Assembly (NCBI RefSeq): GCF_000372965.1
Contig: NZ_KB890024.1
Location: forward strand, 994,839-1,058,838
Length of the DNA stretch: 64,000 bases
Direction of reading: 5' to 3'
Source: Hoeflea sp. 108
GTDB lineage: Bacteria; Pseudomonadota; Alphaproteobacteria; Rhizobiales; Rhizobiaceae
The notes beneath the pieces were generated by a model that worked only from the letters and a program-made list of their open reading frames with translations, ran no database searches and was not told where the DNA came from. The position numbers and the translations under genes are program-made. Positions 8,406-19,230 of this stretch are shown here, in pieces (position 1 is the first letter of the stretch; the number at the start of each line of letters is the position of its first letter).

Positions 8406-10229
8406 TTACGCCGTCCCGAACGCGCTCGCGCCGTGGTCGGCACGGCCGACCATCTGGCGGAAGCCGGCGAACAGCTCGCGGCCCATGCCGTGTTCGTTGT
8501 CCGAGAGGTCGCAGACGGGCTTTGGCCGCGCGGCGAGTTCGGCCGCCGGCACCAGCACTTCCAGCGTGCCGGTCTCTGCGTCGAGCCGGACGATGTCGCC
8601 GTCATGGACGCGGCCGATCGGCCCGCCTTCGAGCGCTTCCGGCGTAACGTGGATAGCTGCGGGCACCTTGCCTGAGGCGCCCGACATGCGGCCATCGGTG
8701 ACCAGCGCCACCTTGTGGCCGCGGTCCTGCAGAATGCCGAGAACGGTCGTCAGCTTGTGCAGTTCCGGCATGCCGTTGGCCTTGGGGCCCTGGAAGCGGA
8801 TGACGGCGACGAAGTCGCGGTCGAGCAGGCCAGCCTTGAAGGCGTCGTTGAGTCCCTGCTGGCTGTCGAACACCAGCGCCGGCGCCTCGATGATGCGACG
8901 TTCGGGCTTCACGGCTGAGGTCTTGATGATGGCATGGCCGAGATTGCCGCCGAGCACCTTGAGCCCACCCGTGGGTTGGAAGGCCTTTGTGGCGGGTGCC
9001 AGCACCTTGTCGTCGCCACTCTCCTTGGGAGCCGCTTCGCGCACGACGGACCCGTCGGCGCCGAGCTTGGCTTCGACGGCATAGGGCCGCAGGCCTTCGC
9101 CCCACACGGTCTGCACATCCTCATGTACAAGGCCGGCGTCGAGCAGCTCGCGGATCAGGAAGCCCATGCCACCGGCCGCCTGGAAATGGTTCACGTCTGA
9201 TAGACCGTTCGGATAGACACGAGCGAGCAGTGGCACCGCATCCGACAGGTCGGAAATGTCCTGCCAGGTCAGGCGGATACCGGCTGCGGCGGCCATGGCG
9301 ATCAGGTGGATGGTGTGGTTGGTCGAGCCGCCTGTCGCATGCAGGCCGACGACGCCGTTGACCACCGAACGCTCGTCGATCATGCGGCCTACCGGCGTGT
9401 AGGCGTTGCCGAGCGCAGTGATCGCCAGCGCCCTCCGGGTCGCCTCGCGGGTCAGCGCGTCGCGCAGCGGCGTGCCCGGATTGACGAAGGAAGCGCCCGG
9501 CGTGTGCAGGCCCATGATCTCCATCAGCATCTGGTTGGAGTTTGCGGTGCCGTAGAAGGTGCAGGTACCCGGGCCGTGATAGGACTTGGACTCGGCTTCG
9601 AGCAGCTCGGCGCGGCCGACCTTGCCCTCGGCGTAAAGCTGGCGGATCTTGGCCTTCTCGTCATTGGGCAGGCCCGAGGTCATCGGTCCGGCCGGCACGA
9701 ACACGGCGGGCAGGTGGCCAAAGGTCAGGGCCGCGATCACCAGGCCCGGCACAATCTTGTCGCAGACACCGAGATAGACCGCAGCGTCGAACATGTTGTG
9801 GCTGAGGCCGATGGCGGCTGCCATGGCGATCACGTCGCGCGAAAACAGCGACAGCTCCATGCCCGGCTGGCCCTGGGTAACGCCGTCGCACATCGCCGGC
9901 ACACCGCCCGCCACCTGGGCGATACCGCCGGCTTCGCGCGCTGCGTCCTTGATCAGTTGCGGATAGGTCTCGAACGGCTGATGCGCCGACAACATGTCGT
10001 TGTAGGAGGTGATGATGCCGAGATTGGCCACCTTGTCGCCGCCGAGAGCGACTTTTTCCGAAGGGCTGCAGACGGCAAAACCGTGGGCGAGGTTGCCGCA
10101 GGACAGAACGCCTCGGTTGGCGGTCTTGCCTGCGGCACTGGTGATGCGGTCGAGATAAATCTCGCGGCTGACCCTCGAGCGTTCGCGGATGCGCTCGGTG
10201 ATGGCTTGGATGTCTTTCCTGGCGGTCAT
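8406..10229 (-). CDS. edd: 6-phosphogluconate dehydratase
   Basis: Converts 6-phosphogluconate to 2-keto-3-deoxy-6-phosphogluconate, the first committed Entner-Doudoroff step, using a [4Fe-4S] cluster. The 607-residue length matches the family. Cys-containing motifs [27 protein letters not shown] and [14 protein letters not shown] are intact. ATG at 10229 is chosen because AAAGGA stands a few bases upstream; the open frame extends to 10517 but that part has no family similarity. It is the last gene of a zwf-pgl-edd operon, 154 bases after pgl. The aldolase gene eda is not in the window. Confidence 0.96.
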   Translation of the reverse strand: MTARKDIQAITERIRERSRVSREIYLDRITSAAGKTANRGVLSCGNLAHGFAVCSPSEKVALGGDKVANLGIITSYNDMLSAHQPFETYPQLIKDAAREAGGIAQVAGGVPAMCDGVTQGQPGMELSLFSRDVIAMAAAIGLSHNMFDAAVYLGVCDKIVPGLVIAALTFGHLPAVFVPAGPMTSGLPNDEKAKIRQLYAEGKVGRAELLEAESKSYHGPGTCTFYGTANSNQMLMEIMGLHTPGASFVNPGTPLRDALTREATRRALAITALGNAYTPVGRMIDERSVVNGVVGLHATGGSTNHTIHLIAMAAAAGIRLTWQDISDLSDAVPLLARVYPNGLSDVNHFQAAGGMGFLIRELLDAGLVHEDVQTVWGEGLRPYAVEAKLGADGSVVREAAPKESGDDKVLAPATKAFQPTGGLKVLGGNLGHAIIKTSAVKPERRIIEAPALVFDSQQGLNDAFKAGLLDRDFVAVIRFQGPKANGMPELHKLTTVLGILQDRGHKVALVTDGRMSGASGKVPAAIHVTPEALEGGPIGRVHDGDIVRLDAETGTLEVLVPAAELAARPKPVCDLSDNEHGMGRELFAGFRQMVGRADHGASAFGTA

Positions 10230-10383
10230 GGCCTGTCCTTTCAACTCGGAGCCCGAATTGGGGGGAGCTTCGGGCTGGCGCACGGACCGGAATACGGCGC
10301 AGCCGATTGCGCCAGGCCATGCTCGATTTCGGCATTCAAGGCGCAGCGGTCCCGGAGGATGCGCGACGCTTGGAGGCGCCCGG

Positions 10384-11079
10384 TCAGGGCGCCCAGTAGA
10401 TCTCGGCGGCGCGTGGCGCCTGGTCGAGCACGGTGCGGATCGGCAACGGCCTTTCGGCGGCAAGTGCTGCCTCGATGACGTTGCGCTTTTCAGCGCCTTC
10501 GATGTGCACGATGACAAGTCCGGCGCCGATGAGCGCAGGCAGCGTCAGCGTCAGCCGCGTCTCGCCGGCACTTTCGGAATGCACCGGCATGACAAGCCGC
10601 GATGATGCCGGGTCGAGCAGGGCTTCAAGCCCCTGGGCATCGGGAAAGAACGAGGCGGTGTGGCCATCTGCACCCATGCCCAGGATCGCGGCGTCGAGCG
10701 GCCAGGGCAGGGACCTCAGCTTGATATCGGCGAGGTCCGCGCCCTCTTCTACTGACGCCGCTTCATGAAACAGCGGCGCGAAGCGCGCGCCCGCCGCTTC
10801 GTTCTGCAACAGGCTGGCCTTGGCAAGTGCTGCATTGGAGCGCGGCGAGCTTTCCGGCACGAACCGTTCGTCGACCAGCGTCACCGTGACCTTGCTCCAG
10901 TCGAGCACCTGTTTCGACAGGGCCGCGAAGAAGCGGCCGGGCGTGGTGCCGCCCGACACGGCGAGGAATGCCGTGCCACGACTGATGATTGCAGCCTTCA
11001 AGGTGTCGGCCACCTTGGCGGCAAGGCCTGCCGCCAGTTCGTCCCTTGTCTCGAATTCGTTCCAGCGAGGGGCTGCCAT
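10384..11079 (-). CDS. pgl: 6-phosphogluconolactonase
   Basis: Hydrolyses 6-phosphogluconolactone to 6-phosphogluconate, between zwf and edd in the pathway and in the operon. The 231-residue product carries the NagB/Pgl-fold motifs [10 protein letters not shown] near residue 50, [13 protein letters not shown], and [13 protein letters not shown], which includes the catalytic region. ATG at 11079 lies only 5 bases after the zwf stop at 11085, indicating translational coupling. Confidence 0.95.
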   Translation of the reverse strand: MAAPRWNEFETRDELAAGLAAKVADTLKAAIISRGTAFLAVSGGTTPGRFFAALSKQVLDWSKVTVTLVDERFVPESSPRSNAALAKASLLQNEAAGARFAPLFHEAASVEEGADLADIKLRSLPWPLDAAILGMGADGHTASFFPDAQGLEALLDPASSRLVMPVHSESAGETRLTLTLPALIGAGLVIVHIEGAEKRNVIEAALAAERPLPIRTVLDQAPRAAEIYWAP

Positions 11080-11084
11080 GGCGC

Positions 11085-12554
<1,470 letters not shown>

Positions 12555-12598
12555 GATCGTTCCAATTTCAAGACGATTTTCGCGTCGCCGCCTGATAT

Positions 12599-12628
12599 AT
12601 TCTAATCGATTTAAAAGCGCTAGTGCAA
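12599..12628 (-). promoter_or_regulatory. Predicted sigma-70-type promoter of zwf-pgl-edd
   Basis: On the minus strand a -35 TTGCAC (12628-12623), an 18-bp spacer and a -10 TAGAAT (12604-12599) lie about 45 bases before the zwf start. The spacer contains AATCGATT, a dyad typical of LacI-family operator centres, so a sugar-responsive repressor may bind here. The repressor gene is not in the window. Confidence 0.5.
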
Positions 12629-12824
12629 AAGCCGGCACCACGCTGTTCACAGTTTCGTTTTCGGCTCCGCGAATGGCTTGCCGAACATAGGGCTTCGGCG
12701 CGCCAAAATCCAAAGGAGAAGCCACTGGTCCGATCCTTTGTCATGGGCTGACCGGGGGCAAGCATTGCCGCTTGTAGCTGTGGCGGCTAGACCGGAAGCG
12801 AAGAACGAGATGGGGCGGAAGACG

Positions 12825-13571
12825 ATGCGTCTGAAAGACAAGGTTGCGATCATCACCGGTTCAGCCGCCGGTTTCGGCGAGGGCATGGCCAAGCGTTTTG
12901 CCGAGGAAGGCGCCAAGGTCGTTGTCGCCGACCTCAACACGAGGGAAGCCGAACGCGTTGCCGCCGAGATCGGCGACAATGCGATCGCGGTCACGACAGA
13001 CGTCTCACTCAAGCCCGAATTCGACGAACTCGTCTACGCCGCCAAGAGCGCCTTCGGCCGCATCGACATCATGGTCAACAATGCCGGCTACACCCACCGC
13101 AACGGCGACATGATCGATGTCGAGGAGGAGGTCTTCGACCTGATCACCGCCGTCAACATGAAGGCGATCTACCACGCTGCCCGAGCAGTCGTGCCGATCA
13201 TGGAGCGGCAGGGTGGCGGCGTGATTTTGACCACGGCGTCGACCGCGGGGCTGAGGCCGCGACCGGGTCTCACCTGGTACAACGCCTCGAAGGGCTGGGC
13301 GATCACCGCCACCAAGTCGATGGCTATCGAGCTCGCGCCGAAAAACATCCGCGTCAACTGCCTCTGCCCGGTCGCCGGCGAGACCGGCATGCTGGAGAAA
13401 TTCATGGGTGCCGACACGCCGGAGATCCGCGAAAAATTCCGCTCGTCGATCCCGCTCGGCCGCTTCTCGACGCCGCTCGACATCGCCAATGCTGCCCTGT
13501 TCCTCGTCTCCGACGAAGCCGCGCTGATCACGGGCGTGGCCATGGAAGTGGACGGCGGGCGCTGCATTTGA
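12825..13571 (+). CDS. SDR-family oxidoreductase
   Basis: Classical short-chain dehydrogenase/reductase of 248 residues. It has TGSAAGFGEG (TGxxxGxG cofactor motif), NNAG near residue 85, a catalytic Ser in TTASTAG, and YNASK (Tyr-x3-Lys). An acidic residue after the second strand (ADLNTREA) suggests preference for NAD. The C-terminus (GVAMEVDGGRCI) resembles the glucose dehydrogenase and 3-oxoacyl reductase groups. The ATG at 12825 follows GGCGGAAG; an in-frame ATG at 12810 is the alternative. The substrate cannot be told. It stands 110 bases upstream of the KAS III-like gene and may be cotranscribed with it. Confidence 0.85.
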   Translation: MRLKDKVAIITGSAAGFGEGMAKRFAEEGAKVVVADLNTREAERVAAEIGDNAIAVTTDVSLKPEFDELVYAAKSAFGRIDIMVNNAGYTHRNGDMIDVEEEVFDLITAVNMKAIYHAARAVVPIMERQGGGVILTTASTAGLRPRPGLTWYNASKGWAITATKSMAIELAPKNIRVNCLCPVAGETGMLEKFMGADTPEIREKFRSSIPLGRFSTPLDIANAALFLVSDEAALITGVAMEVDGGRCI

Positions 13572-13680
13572 GCGTTTCTGCCGCGAGGTAACCGCGCATT
13601 CGGCGTTGAATCGAGGCTGTGGAGCTTGACCGGCTGGCCTCAAACCCTATTCCAATGATGCAAGACCGATAGGGGACGCC

Positions 13681-14805
13681 ATGCACAAGGTTGCGATCAG
13701 CGGTACCGGCATCTTCACGCCGGAGGAAGTCATCACCAACGCCGAGTTGGTGGCCTCCTACAATGAATATGCCCACCGCCAGAACAGGCTGCACGCCGAC
13801 GCCATCGAGGCCGGCGAGCGCGAGCCGATGGCGATGTCTTCGGAAGAATTCATCGTCAAGGCATCAGGCATCGAGCGCCGCCATGTCGTCTCCAAGTTCG
13901 GCATCCTCGATCCTGGCATCATGCACCCGGTTCTGGCCGAGCGCGCCGAGGACGAGCTGTCGTTGATGGCCGAGATTTCGGTCAAGGCGGCCGACAAAGC
14001 GATGAAGAAGGCCGGGCTCGCCGCCCAGGACATCGACGCCGTCATCTGTGCCGCCTCCAATCACGAGCGCGCCTATCCGGCCATCGCCATCGAGGTGCAG
14101 CAGGCGCTCGGCATCAAGGGCTTCGCCTTTGACATGAACGTCGCCTGTTCTTCGGCGACCTTCGGCATCCAGCTTGCATCAGACATGATCCGCACCGGTT
14201 CGGCGCGTGCGATCCTGATGGTCAATCCGGAGATCACCTCGGGCCATCAGGAATGGCGCGACCGCGACTGCCATTTCATTTTCGGCGATGTCTGTACTGC
14301 GGTCGTGCTGCAGCGCGCCGACGAGGTGAAGTCGGAAAACGCCTATGAGGTGCTGGCCACCCGCTGCCTCACCGAGTTCTCCAACAACATCCGCAACAAC
14401 AATGGCTTCCTGCGTCGCACGCGCGAAGGCCATATGGTCGACCGCCGCGACATGCAGTTCCACCAGGAGGGTCGCAAGGTCTTCAAACAGGTGGTGCCGA
14501 TGGTGGCCGAACTGATGCTAGGCCATCTCACTGAGCAGGGCATCGAGCCGCAAAGCCTGTCGCGGCTGTGGCTGCACCAGGCCAACAAGGGCATGAACGA
14601 CTTGATCGGTTCGAAGGTGTTGGGGCGCGAGCCGAGCCGTGAGGAACAGCCCAACGTGCTGCAGGATTACGCCAACACCTCGTCGGCCGGTTCGATCATC
14701 GCGTTTTCGAAGTTCTCCGACGACCTGCCCGCTGGCAGCCTCGGCGTCATCTGTTCCTTCGGCGCCGGTTACTCGGCCGGCTCCGTCATCGTCAGGAAAA
14801 TGTGA
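13681..14805 (+). CDS. Beta-ketoacyl-ACP synthase III-like protein
   Basis: Thiolase-fold condensing enzyme of 374 residues, longer than housekeeping FabH (about 320) owing to an insertion near residues 25-60. The full Cys-His-Asn triad is visible: Cys in NVACSSATFG, His in LWLHQANKGM and Asn in DYANTSSAGSI. It would condense an acyl-CoA with malonyl-ACP. No other fatty-acid gene lies beside it, so it may belong to an accessory acyl pathway with the upstream SDR rather than to bulk synthesis. Confidence 0.88.
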   Translation: MHKVAISGTGIFTPEEVITNAELVASYNEYAHRQNRLHADAIEAGEREPMAMSSEEFIVKASGIERRHVVSKFGILDPGIMHPVLAERAEDELSLMAEISVKAADKAMKKAGLAAQDIDAVICAASNHERAYPAIAIEVQQALGIKGFAFDMNVACSSATFGIQLASDMIRTGSARAILMVNPEITSGHQEWRDRDCHFIFGDVCTAVVLQRADEVKSENAYEVLATRCLTEFSNNIRNNNGFLRRTREGHMVDRRDMQFHQEGRKVFKQVVPMVAELMLGHLTEQGIEPQSLSRLWLHQANKGMNDLIGSKVLGREPSREEQPNVLQDYANTSSAGSIIAFSKFSDDLPAGSLGVICSFGAGYSAGSVIVRKM

Positions 14806-14852
14806 GCCGTCCCTCGGCGAATACTGGCATCGCCTGACTGTCGATCGGTCGC

Positions 14853-14886
14853 TGTAATGTGCGGGCAATCTTCGCCGCCTAGCTGC
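14853..14886 (+). promoter_or_regulatory. 34-bp conserved element before the first lipoprotein/two-component module
   Basis: TGTAATGTGCGGGCAATCTT and the following bases match the element at 19231-19264 upstream of the second copy. Both contain two TGNAAT/GGCAAT-like half-sites 11 bp apart, the spacing expected for an OmpR/PhoB-type response regulator. The start codon is 29 bases further on. Confidence 0.5.
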
Positions 14887-14914
14887 GCTCATCGATCACG
14901 GGAACAGGTTCTTG

Positions 14915-15289
14915 ATGTCCGCATCTCTGCTGCGCTTCGGCGCGTCCGCCGTCCTTGCCGCATTTGTCGTATCGGGCTGCGTCTCAGACACCATGAGGGA
15001 TCATATCGGCCGGCCCGTCGACGAATTGGTCTATGAGTATGGCCCGCCGAGCGGCGTGCTCGATCTCGGGCAAGGCGAGCGTGCCTATCAGTGGCGCAAC
15101 CTGTCGCGCCCTGGCGTGCCGCGCCGGCCGTATGGCGACGACTTCGACGATTATGGCAGTCGCGGCGGCTATGACGGTTCGGCGCGGCCGGGTAGGGGCA
15201 TTGACGGCTGCTTCTACACCTTCCATGCGCGCTGGTCCGGCCGCTGGTACGTGACCGGCTTCCAGAAGCCCGAGCCCCATTGCGAATAG
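14915..15289 (+). CDS. Small lipoprotein, first paralogue
   Basis: A 124-residue protein with a type II signal peptide ending in the lipobox VVSGC, so a lipid-anchored envelope protein. The body has a pattern shared with the second copy at 19294: IGxPV near the N-terminus, YGPP, LxxGxGERAYQWR, and a C-terminal CFYTFxAR, GRWYVTxF and a final CE. The two conserved Cys may pair. A Gly/Asp/Arg-rich stretch in the middle varies. Function is unknown. It lies 15 bases before a response regulator gene and probably opens a three-gene operon; ATG at 14915 is preferred to TTG at 14912. Confidence 0.75.
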   Translation: MSASLLRFGASAVLAAFVVSGCVSDTMRDHIGRPVDELVYEYGPPSGVLDLGQGERAYQWRNLSRPGVPRRPYGDDFDDYGSRGGYDGSARPGRGIDGCFYTFHARWSGRWYVTGFQKPEPHCE

Positions 15290-15304
15290 AGGCAGAGCCT
15301 GGAA

Positions 15305-15979
15305 ATGCGTATCCTTCTCGTCGAGGACGAACCAGAGATGGCCTCGACCTTGCTGGCCGCCCTCAAGCGCCGGCAGGTCGTTGTCGACCATGCCCCCAAC
15401 CTGGCCGACGCGCTGGCGATTGCCGAGCTTGGTACCTATGACGCGATCGTGCTCGACCGTCGCTTGCCGGACGGTGAAGGCCTCGACTTGATCCCAAGGC
15501 TGCGGGCGATGCGCATCACCGCACCCGTGCTGATGCTGACGGCTCTTGGTGCGCTTGACGACAGGGTCGCCGGGCTCGACGCGGGCGCCGACGATTATCT
15601 GACCAAGCCTTTTGCCGTCGAGGAGTTGATGGCGCGGCTGCGGGCCTTGCGCCGACGGGCAGTCGTATTGCAGGCAAATCACGCGATTGTCGGCCAGCTG
15701 GCTTTCGACTTCGAGCATTGCGAAGCCCTTGTCTCAGAAAAGGTCCTCGATCTCCCGCGGCGCGAGCTACTGGTACTTGAGGCCTTGATGCGCCGCCCTG
15801 AACGGACGGTTCTCCGCGCCACCCTTGAGGAACATGTCTACGCGCTCGGCGACGAGATCGGCTCCAATGCTCTGGATGCCCACATGTCGCGCCTGCGCCG
15901 CAAGCTCGATGAGGCCGATGCCGGCGTCGAGATCCGGGCGATCCGCAACCTGGGCTACCTGCTGAGGGCGGTGGAATGA
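15305..15979 (+). CDS. OmpR-family response regulator, first copy
   Basis: Two-domain regulator of 224 residues. The receiver domain has the acidic pair EDE near residue 7, phospho-acceptor Asp51 in VLDRRLPDGEG and Lys in LTKPFAVEE; the C-terminal half is a winged-helix OmpR/PhoB DNA-binding domain (DEIGSNALDAHMSRLRRKL). It overlaps the histidine kinase gene by four bases (ATGA), which couples their translation. It is closely similar to the second copy at 19771. Target likely includes its own operon through the repeats at 14853-14886. Confidence 0.93.
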   Translation: MRILLVEDEPEMASTLLAALKRRQVVVDHAPNLADALAIAELGTYDAIVLDRRLPDGEGLDLIPRLRAMRITAPVLMLTALGALDDRVAGLDAGADDYLTKPFAVEELMARLRALRRRAVVLQANHAIVGQLAFDFEHCEALVSEKVLDLPRRELLVLEALMRRPERTVLRATLEEHVYALGDEIGSNALDAHMSRLRRKLDEADAGVEIRAIRNLGYLLRAVE

Positions 15980-17397
15980 AGGGGCGGTCGCTCCAGTGGC
16001 ATCTTGTCCGTCGCCTGATCCTGCTTCAGGCGGCGACTTTGTCGCTCTTCGTCGTGCTGCTGTGGATCGTGGCCTTCATGCTCGAGCCGCGCGTCATCAG
16101 CGACAATGAGAATGCCGCCAACGTGATTGCGGAGGCCGTAGACCGCGACGCCTCCCGGAAGCTTGTCGTCAAGGAAACTTCTGACGTTACCGCATTACGC
16201 GCCAGCTTCCCGAATGTCTGGGCCATCGTGCGCGACGCCAAGGATGAGGCATTCGTCCTTGGCCAGGTGCCGGATGCGTTCACCGACGCGGCCGTCCGCG
16301 TTCCGATGACGCTGGACCACAGTTGGCTGTATTTTCCGGCGGTGGATGTACGGCCGGACGCCTTCGTGGCCAACCGGAACGGTCCTGCCGGCCGCGTCCA
16401 GATTCTTGTCTCGACGATCCATTCGCGCGTGGAGCAGGGGCCCGAGCTCAACTTCAATCTTGGCCTCGATGGTGCCCGCAATCCCGACGGCACCTTCGCC
16501 TGGTACGACATGGGGCCGGTGCTGGCGATGATCCTGGTGCTGATGCTGGCGCCCTTCTTCATCGTCATGGGCGTGACCACGCTGGTCACCACCCCTGCAG
16601 TGGTGCGGCGCTCCCTCGCTGGCCTTGTCGCCACCGCAAGTCAGGCCAAGGATATCGACATCGACAACCGTGCGGTGCAACTGCCCACCGCCCAGGTGCC
16701 CAACGAGATCGCGCCGCTGGTCGACGCCTTCAACCTGGCGCTTGCCCGTCTTGGCGAAGGCTACGATCGGCGCAACCGCTTCCTCACCGACGCCGCCCAC
16801 GAGCTGCGCACGCCGATTGCCATCCTGCGCACCAGGGCAGAACTTCTACGCGACGATCCAGAGAGCCGCCATCTGGTCCAGGATATCGAACGTCTCTCCC
16901 AGCTCGCCCAGCAACTGCTCGACCGGCAGGTGCTGGACTATCAGACCGGCTCGCGCGAGGCGATCAATCTGGTCGGCTTCGTCGGCGACATTACTGCCGA
17001 CTTCGCTCCGCTGGCTTTCCGCGCCGGCTATGATCTGTCGTTCGAGCCGGCGGCAGGCCCGGTCATGGTCGAGGTCAGGCCCTCGCAGATCCGCCAGGCG
17101 ATCACCAATCTCCTGCGCAACGCCATCGACCATGGCGGCGGCAGCGGCACGATTTCCGTGGTGGTCGATGCAACAGGCGGCATCGAGATCCGCGACGAGG
17201 GCCCCGGCATCCCCAAGGACGAACACGAACGGGTCTTCGAACCGTTCTACCGGCTCAAGCCGCGTTCCCACGGTGCCGGCCTCGGCCTCAATCTGGCGCG
17301 CGAGATCGCCCGCCTGCATGGCGGACGCATCGACATCCTGTCGGGGCCGTGGCGTGGCGCGCGCATCCGCATCCAGCTGCCGCTGGTTTCGGCATAG
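15976..17397 (+). CDS. Sensor histidine kinase, first copy
   Basis: Inner-membrane kinase of 473 residues: membrane segment 1 near residues 14-36, a periplasmic sensor of about 150 residues, membrane segment 2 near 180-202, a HAMP-like linker, a HisKA domain with His275 in DAAHELRTPIAILR, and an ATPase domain with NLLRNAIDHGGG (N box), DEGPGIP (G1) and GAGLGLNLAREI (G2). The partner is the regulator whose gene overlaps its start. The sensor part is more diverged from the second copy than the catalytic part, which suggests a changed signal. Confidence 0.93.
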   Translation: MKGRSLQWHLVRRLILLQAATLSLFVVLLWIVAFMLEPRVISDNENAANVIAEAVDRDASRKLVVKETSDVTALRASFPNVWAIVRDAKDEAFVLGQVPDAFTDAAVRVPMTLDHSWLYFPAVDVRPDAFVANRNGPAGRVQILVSTIHSRVEQGPELNFNLGLDGARNPDGTFAWYDMGPVLAMILVLMLAPFFIVMGVTTLVTTPAVVRRSLAGLVATASQAKDIDIDNRAVQLPTAQVPNEIAPLVDAFNLALARLGEGYDRRNRFLTDAAHELRTPIAILRTRAELLRDDPESRHLVQDIERLSQLAQQLLDRQVLDYQTGSREAINLVGFVGDITADFAPLAFRAGYDLSFEPAAGPVMVEVRPSQIRQAITNLLRNAIDHGGGSGTISVVVDATGGIEIRDEGPGIPKDEHERVFEPFYRLKPRSHGAGLGLNLAREIARLHGGRIDILSGPWRGARIRIQLPLVSA

Positions 17398-17414
17398 GCA
17401 TTGCGGGAAATACG

Positions 17415-17462
17415 CTGAGCCGGTCCGTCATCGTCGGTCGGTAGCCGTGGGAGCCGGCTCAG
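17415..17462. terminator. Long-loop inverted repeat between convergent genes
   Basis: Arms CTGAGCCGG (17415-17423) and CCGGCTCAG (17454-17462) pair perfectly; the loop is 30 bases and the second arm overlaps the stop region of the sigma factor gene. It could end both convergent transcripts, but there is no T-run. Confidence 0.3.
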
Positions 17463-18157
17463 GCGCCGCGCAGCCGGTCCACCACCCGCTCGGCCATGTT
17501 TTCACAACGCCAGCCATTGAACGGGAACAGTTCGGCAAAGCCGGCCGACAGTCGCCTTTCGATTGCCGAGCGCATCAGCCGGCGCGCCCTGAACAGGCGC
17601 GTCTTCACCGTCTCCGGCCTCAGCGACAGCTGCGAGGCCGTTTCCTCGACGCTGAGTTCCTCGACGTCGCGCAGGATGAAGACGACGCGGAAAATCTGCG
17701 GCAGTTCGTCGATGGCATCCTCGAGCAGTTCCCGTGCCTGGCTGCGCCCGGTCTCTGCATCGGCATCGGGCGGCGTCAGAGACGTTGGAAACATGACCAC
17801 GCGGCCTCCATCCGCCGCCGCTTTGGTTTCGAGGTCTTCGATGTTGTCGGCCGGTCGCCGACGGCGGATGCGGCCCAGCGCTTCGTTGAGCGCGATCCGC
17901 GTCAGCCAGGTCGAGAACGCTGCGTCACCCTTGAAGCTGTCCAGCCTTGTGAAGGCTTTAACATAGGCCTCCTGCACCACGTCCTCCGCTTCCGCGTCGT
18001 TACGCACGACCGCGCGGGCGGCACGGAACAGGCGCTGGTTGTTGCGCTTGATCAATACGCGGATGGCGCTCTCGCCGCCGCTGCGGGCGAGCGTCACGAG
18101 CTCTTTGTCGTCGAGGCCTTCCACGTCGATCGGCTTGTGCAGTGTTGCGATCTGCAT
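17459..18157 (-). CDS. ECF-type RNA polymerase sigma factor
   Basis: Sigma-70 family factor of 232 residues with region 2 (RNDAEAEDVVQEAYVKAF, FSTWLTRIALNEAL) and region 4 (LRDVEELSVEETASQLSLRPETVKTRLFRARRLM). An acidic spacer of about 40 residues separates them, and a C-terminal tail (FPFNGWRCENMAERVV) follows region 4. ATG at 18157 is chosen since GGGAG lies six bases upstream; ATG at 18163 would sit right against it. No anti-sigma gene is adjacent. It is the last gene of a minus-strand operon behind a cupredoxin and a TTHB210-like gene. Confidence 0.9.
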   Translation of the reverse strand: MQIATLHKPIDVEGLDDKELVTLARSGGESAIRVLIKRNNQRLFRAARAVVRNDAEAEDVVQEAYVKAFTRLDSFKGDAAFSTWLTRIALNEALGRIRRRRPADNIEDLETKAAADGGRVVMFPTSLTPPDADAETGRSQARELLEDAIDELPQIFRVVFILRDVEELSVEETASQLSLRPETVKTRLFRARRLMRSAIERRLSAGFAELFPFNGWRCENMAERVVDRLRGA

Positions 18158-18185
18158 GGCCATCTCCCTTGCCGCGAGCCGGTGC

Positions 18186-18710
18186 TCAACTGCGGCGGAT
18201 CACGCCCTTTGCGATGATGTCCTGGACATCGGGAAACCCGTTCAATGCGATATCAGGCAGCGGTGTCAGCGTCGGGTCGACCGCTGCGGGCGCAGACTGC
18301 GGCGGCGTTCCAACGACGATGCGGCCGACCATGCCCGCATGTTCGTGCGGCACGCAGTAGTAATCATACACCCCTGGTACAGTCAGGGTCACGGCGAAGG
18401 ATTGGCCCGGCAGCAGATAGTCCGAGTTCCACGGCTTGGCGCCGGCGGGAATGCGCAGCGGCCGGTCGAAGACATCAGGGTGATAGGATGTCGTGGTGTG
18501 TGAATTCGCCGGATCGTGGTTCGTCCAGCGCACCGTCTGGCCCGGCTCTATGCGAACGCCCCAAGGATCGAACCACACATGCGCGCCATCGTCCTTGCCG
18601 CGCATTTCGATTTCGACGGAGGGGCCGACAGCGAATGCCGGCCGCGCCAGAAGCACGGCGAAGAAAAGGCCCCCGCCGGCTTCGATCATCGCTCTGCGCG
18701 TGAGGCTCAT
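18186..18710 (-). CDS. Exported cupredoxin-domain protein
   Basis: A 174-residue protein with a signal sequence that starts with a twin Arg (MSLTRRAMIEAGGG), so perhaps Tat-exported. The mature part is a plastocyanin/azurin-type beta fold with likely copper ligands: a His in NHDPANSHTTT, and the Cys, His and Met in YYCVPHEHAGMVG. It could carry electrons or bind copper in the periplasm. Its ATG overlaps the stop of the upstream gene (ATGA), so the two are translationally coupled, and the sigma factor gene starts 28 bases downstream. Confidence 0.85.
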   Translation of the reverse strand: MSLTRRAMIEAGGGLFFAVLLARPAFAVGPSVEIEMRGKDDGAHVWFDPWGVRIEPGQTVRWTNHDPANSHTTTSYHPDVFDRPLRIPAGAKPWNSDYLLPGQSFAVTLTVPGVYDYYCVPHEHAGMVGRIVVGTPPQSAPAAVDPTLTPLPDIALNGFPDVQDIIAKGVIRRS

Positions 18711-19117
18711 TTGGCCACCCGTGCCTCGTCGGTCTTGCTCACATGCCATAGCACGACATGGACATGCGGCTCCTCCACTCCTGGGTGGCCGGCATTGTAA
18801 TAGACGCTGACGTGGTCGACATTGCCGCCCGGCGACGACAGGTCGTCGAAGCGCTTGTTCGGATTGAGGTCCTTGATCGGCAGCATGTAGATGGTGCTGA
18901 CCAGCTTGCCGCCATGGTCATAAGCAAGGAAGGGACCCGCCGGCAGCGTCGCCGGGTCGACGAACAGCTGGCCCATGCCGGGCAGGAAGTCGGGCAGCTT
19001 GACCAGGCTGCTCACCGCCTTGAAGGCTCCGGGAGGCGGGGCCTTGCCGACATCGGCGGCAAGCACCGGAAACGACCCGGCCAGCAAAACGGCGAGTGCG
19101 AAGGGGACCATTTTCAT
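18707..19117 (-). CDS. Exported TTHB210/DUF5602-like protein
   Basis: A 136-residue protein with an N-terminal signal peptide (about 22 residues, ending VLAA). The rest carries PPPGAFKAVSS, LPDFLPGMGQ, a GPFLAYDHGGKLVSTIYMLP strand pair and a His-rich end, VDHVSVYYNAGHPGVEEPHVHVV in part, that could bind metal. This layout resembles the TTHB210-type family, whose Thermus member is under an ECF sigma/anti-sigma pair; here too an ECF gene is in the operon. ATG at 19117 is chosen because it precedes the signal peptide. Family call is from memory and moderately sure. Confidence 0.65.
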   Translation of the reverse strand: MKMVPFALAVLLAGSFPVLAADVGKAPPPGAFKAVSSLVKLPDFLPGMGQLFVDPATLPAGPFLAYDHGGKLVSTIYMLPIKDLNPNKRFDDLSSPGGNVDHVSVYYNAGHPGVEEPHVHVVLWHVSKTDEARVAK

Positions 19118-19230
19118 ATCGATATCTCCCTGCTGAGTGCCACCGCACGACGCGGCGGTTTCAGCCATTGGATGCCGGTTTTCGAAAAAGGTTCCCGCAA
19201 AAGCTGTGGCGGAGCGTTTGCTTCGCTGCT

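Noticed and set aside
9306..10478. 390-residue plus-strand frame over edd
   Set aside because: Antisense shadow; edd motifs on the minus strand are decisive.
19174..19195. GGAACC at 19195-19190 (minus) as an ECF-type -35 for the TTHB210-like operon
   Set aside because: No matching -10 (CGTT or CGTC) was found at the right distance, so autoregulation by the sigma factor is not shown.
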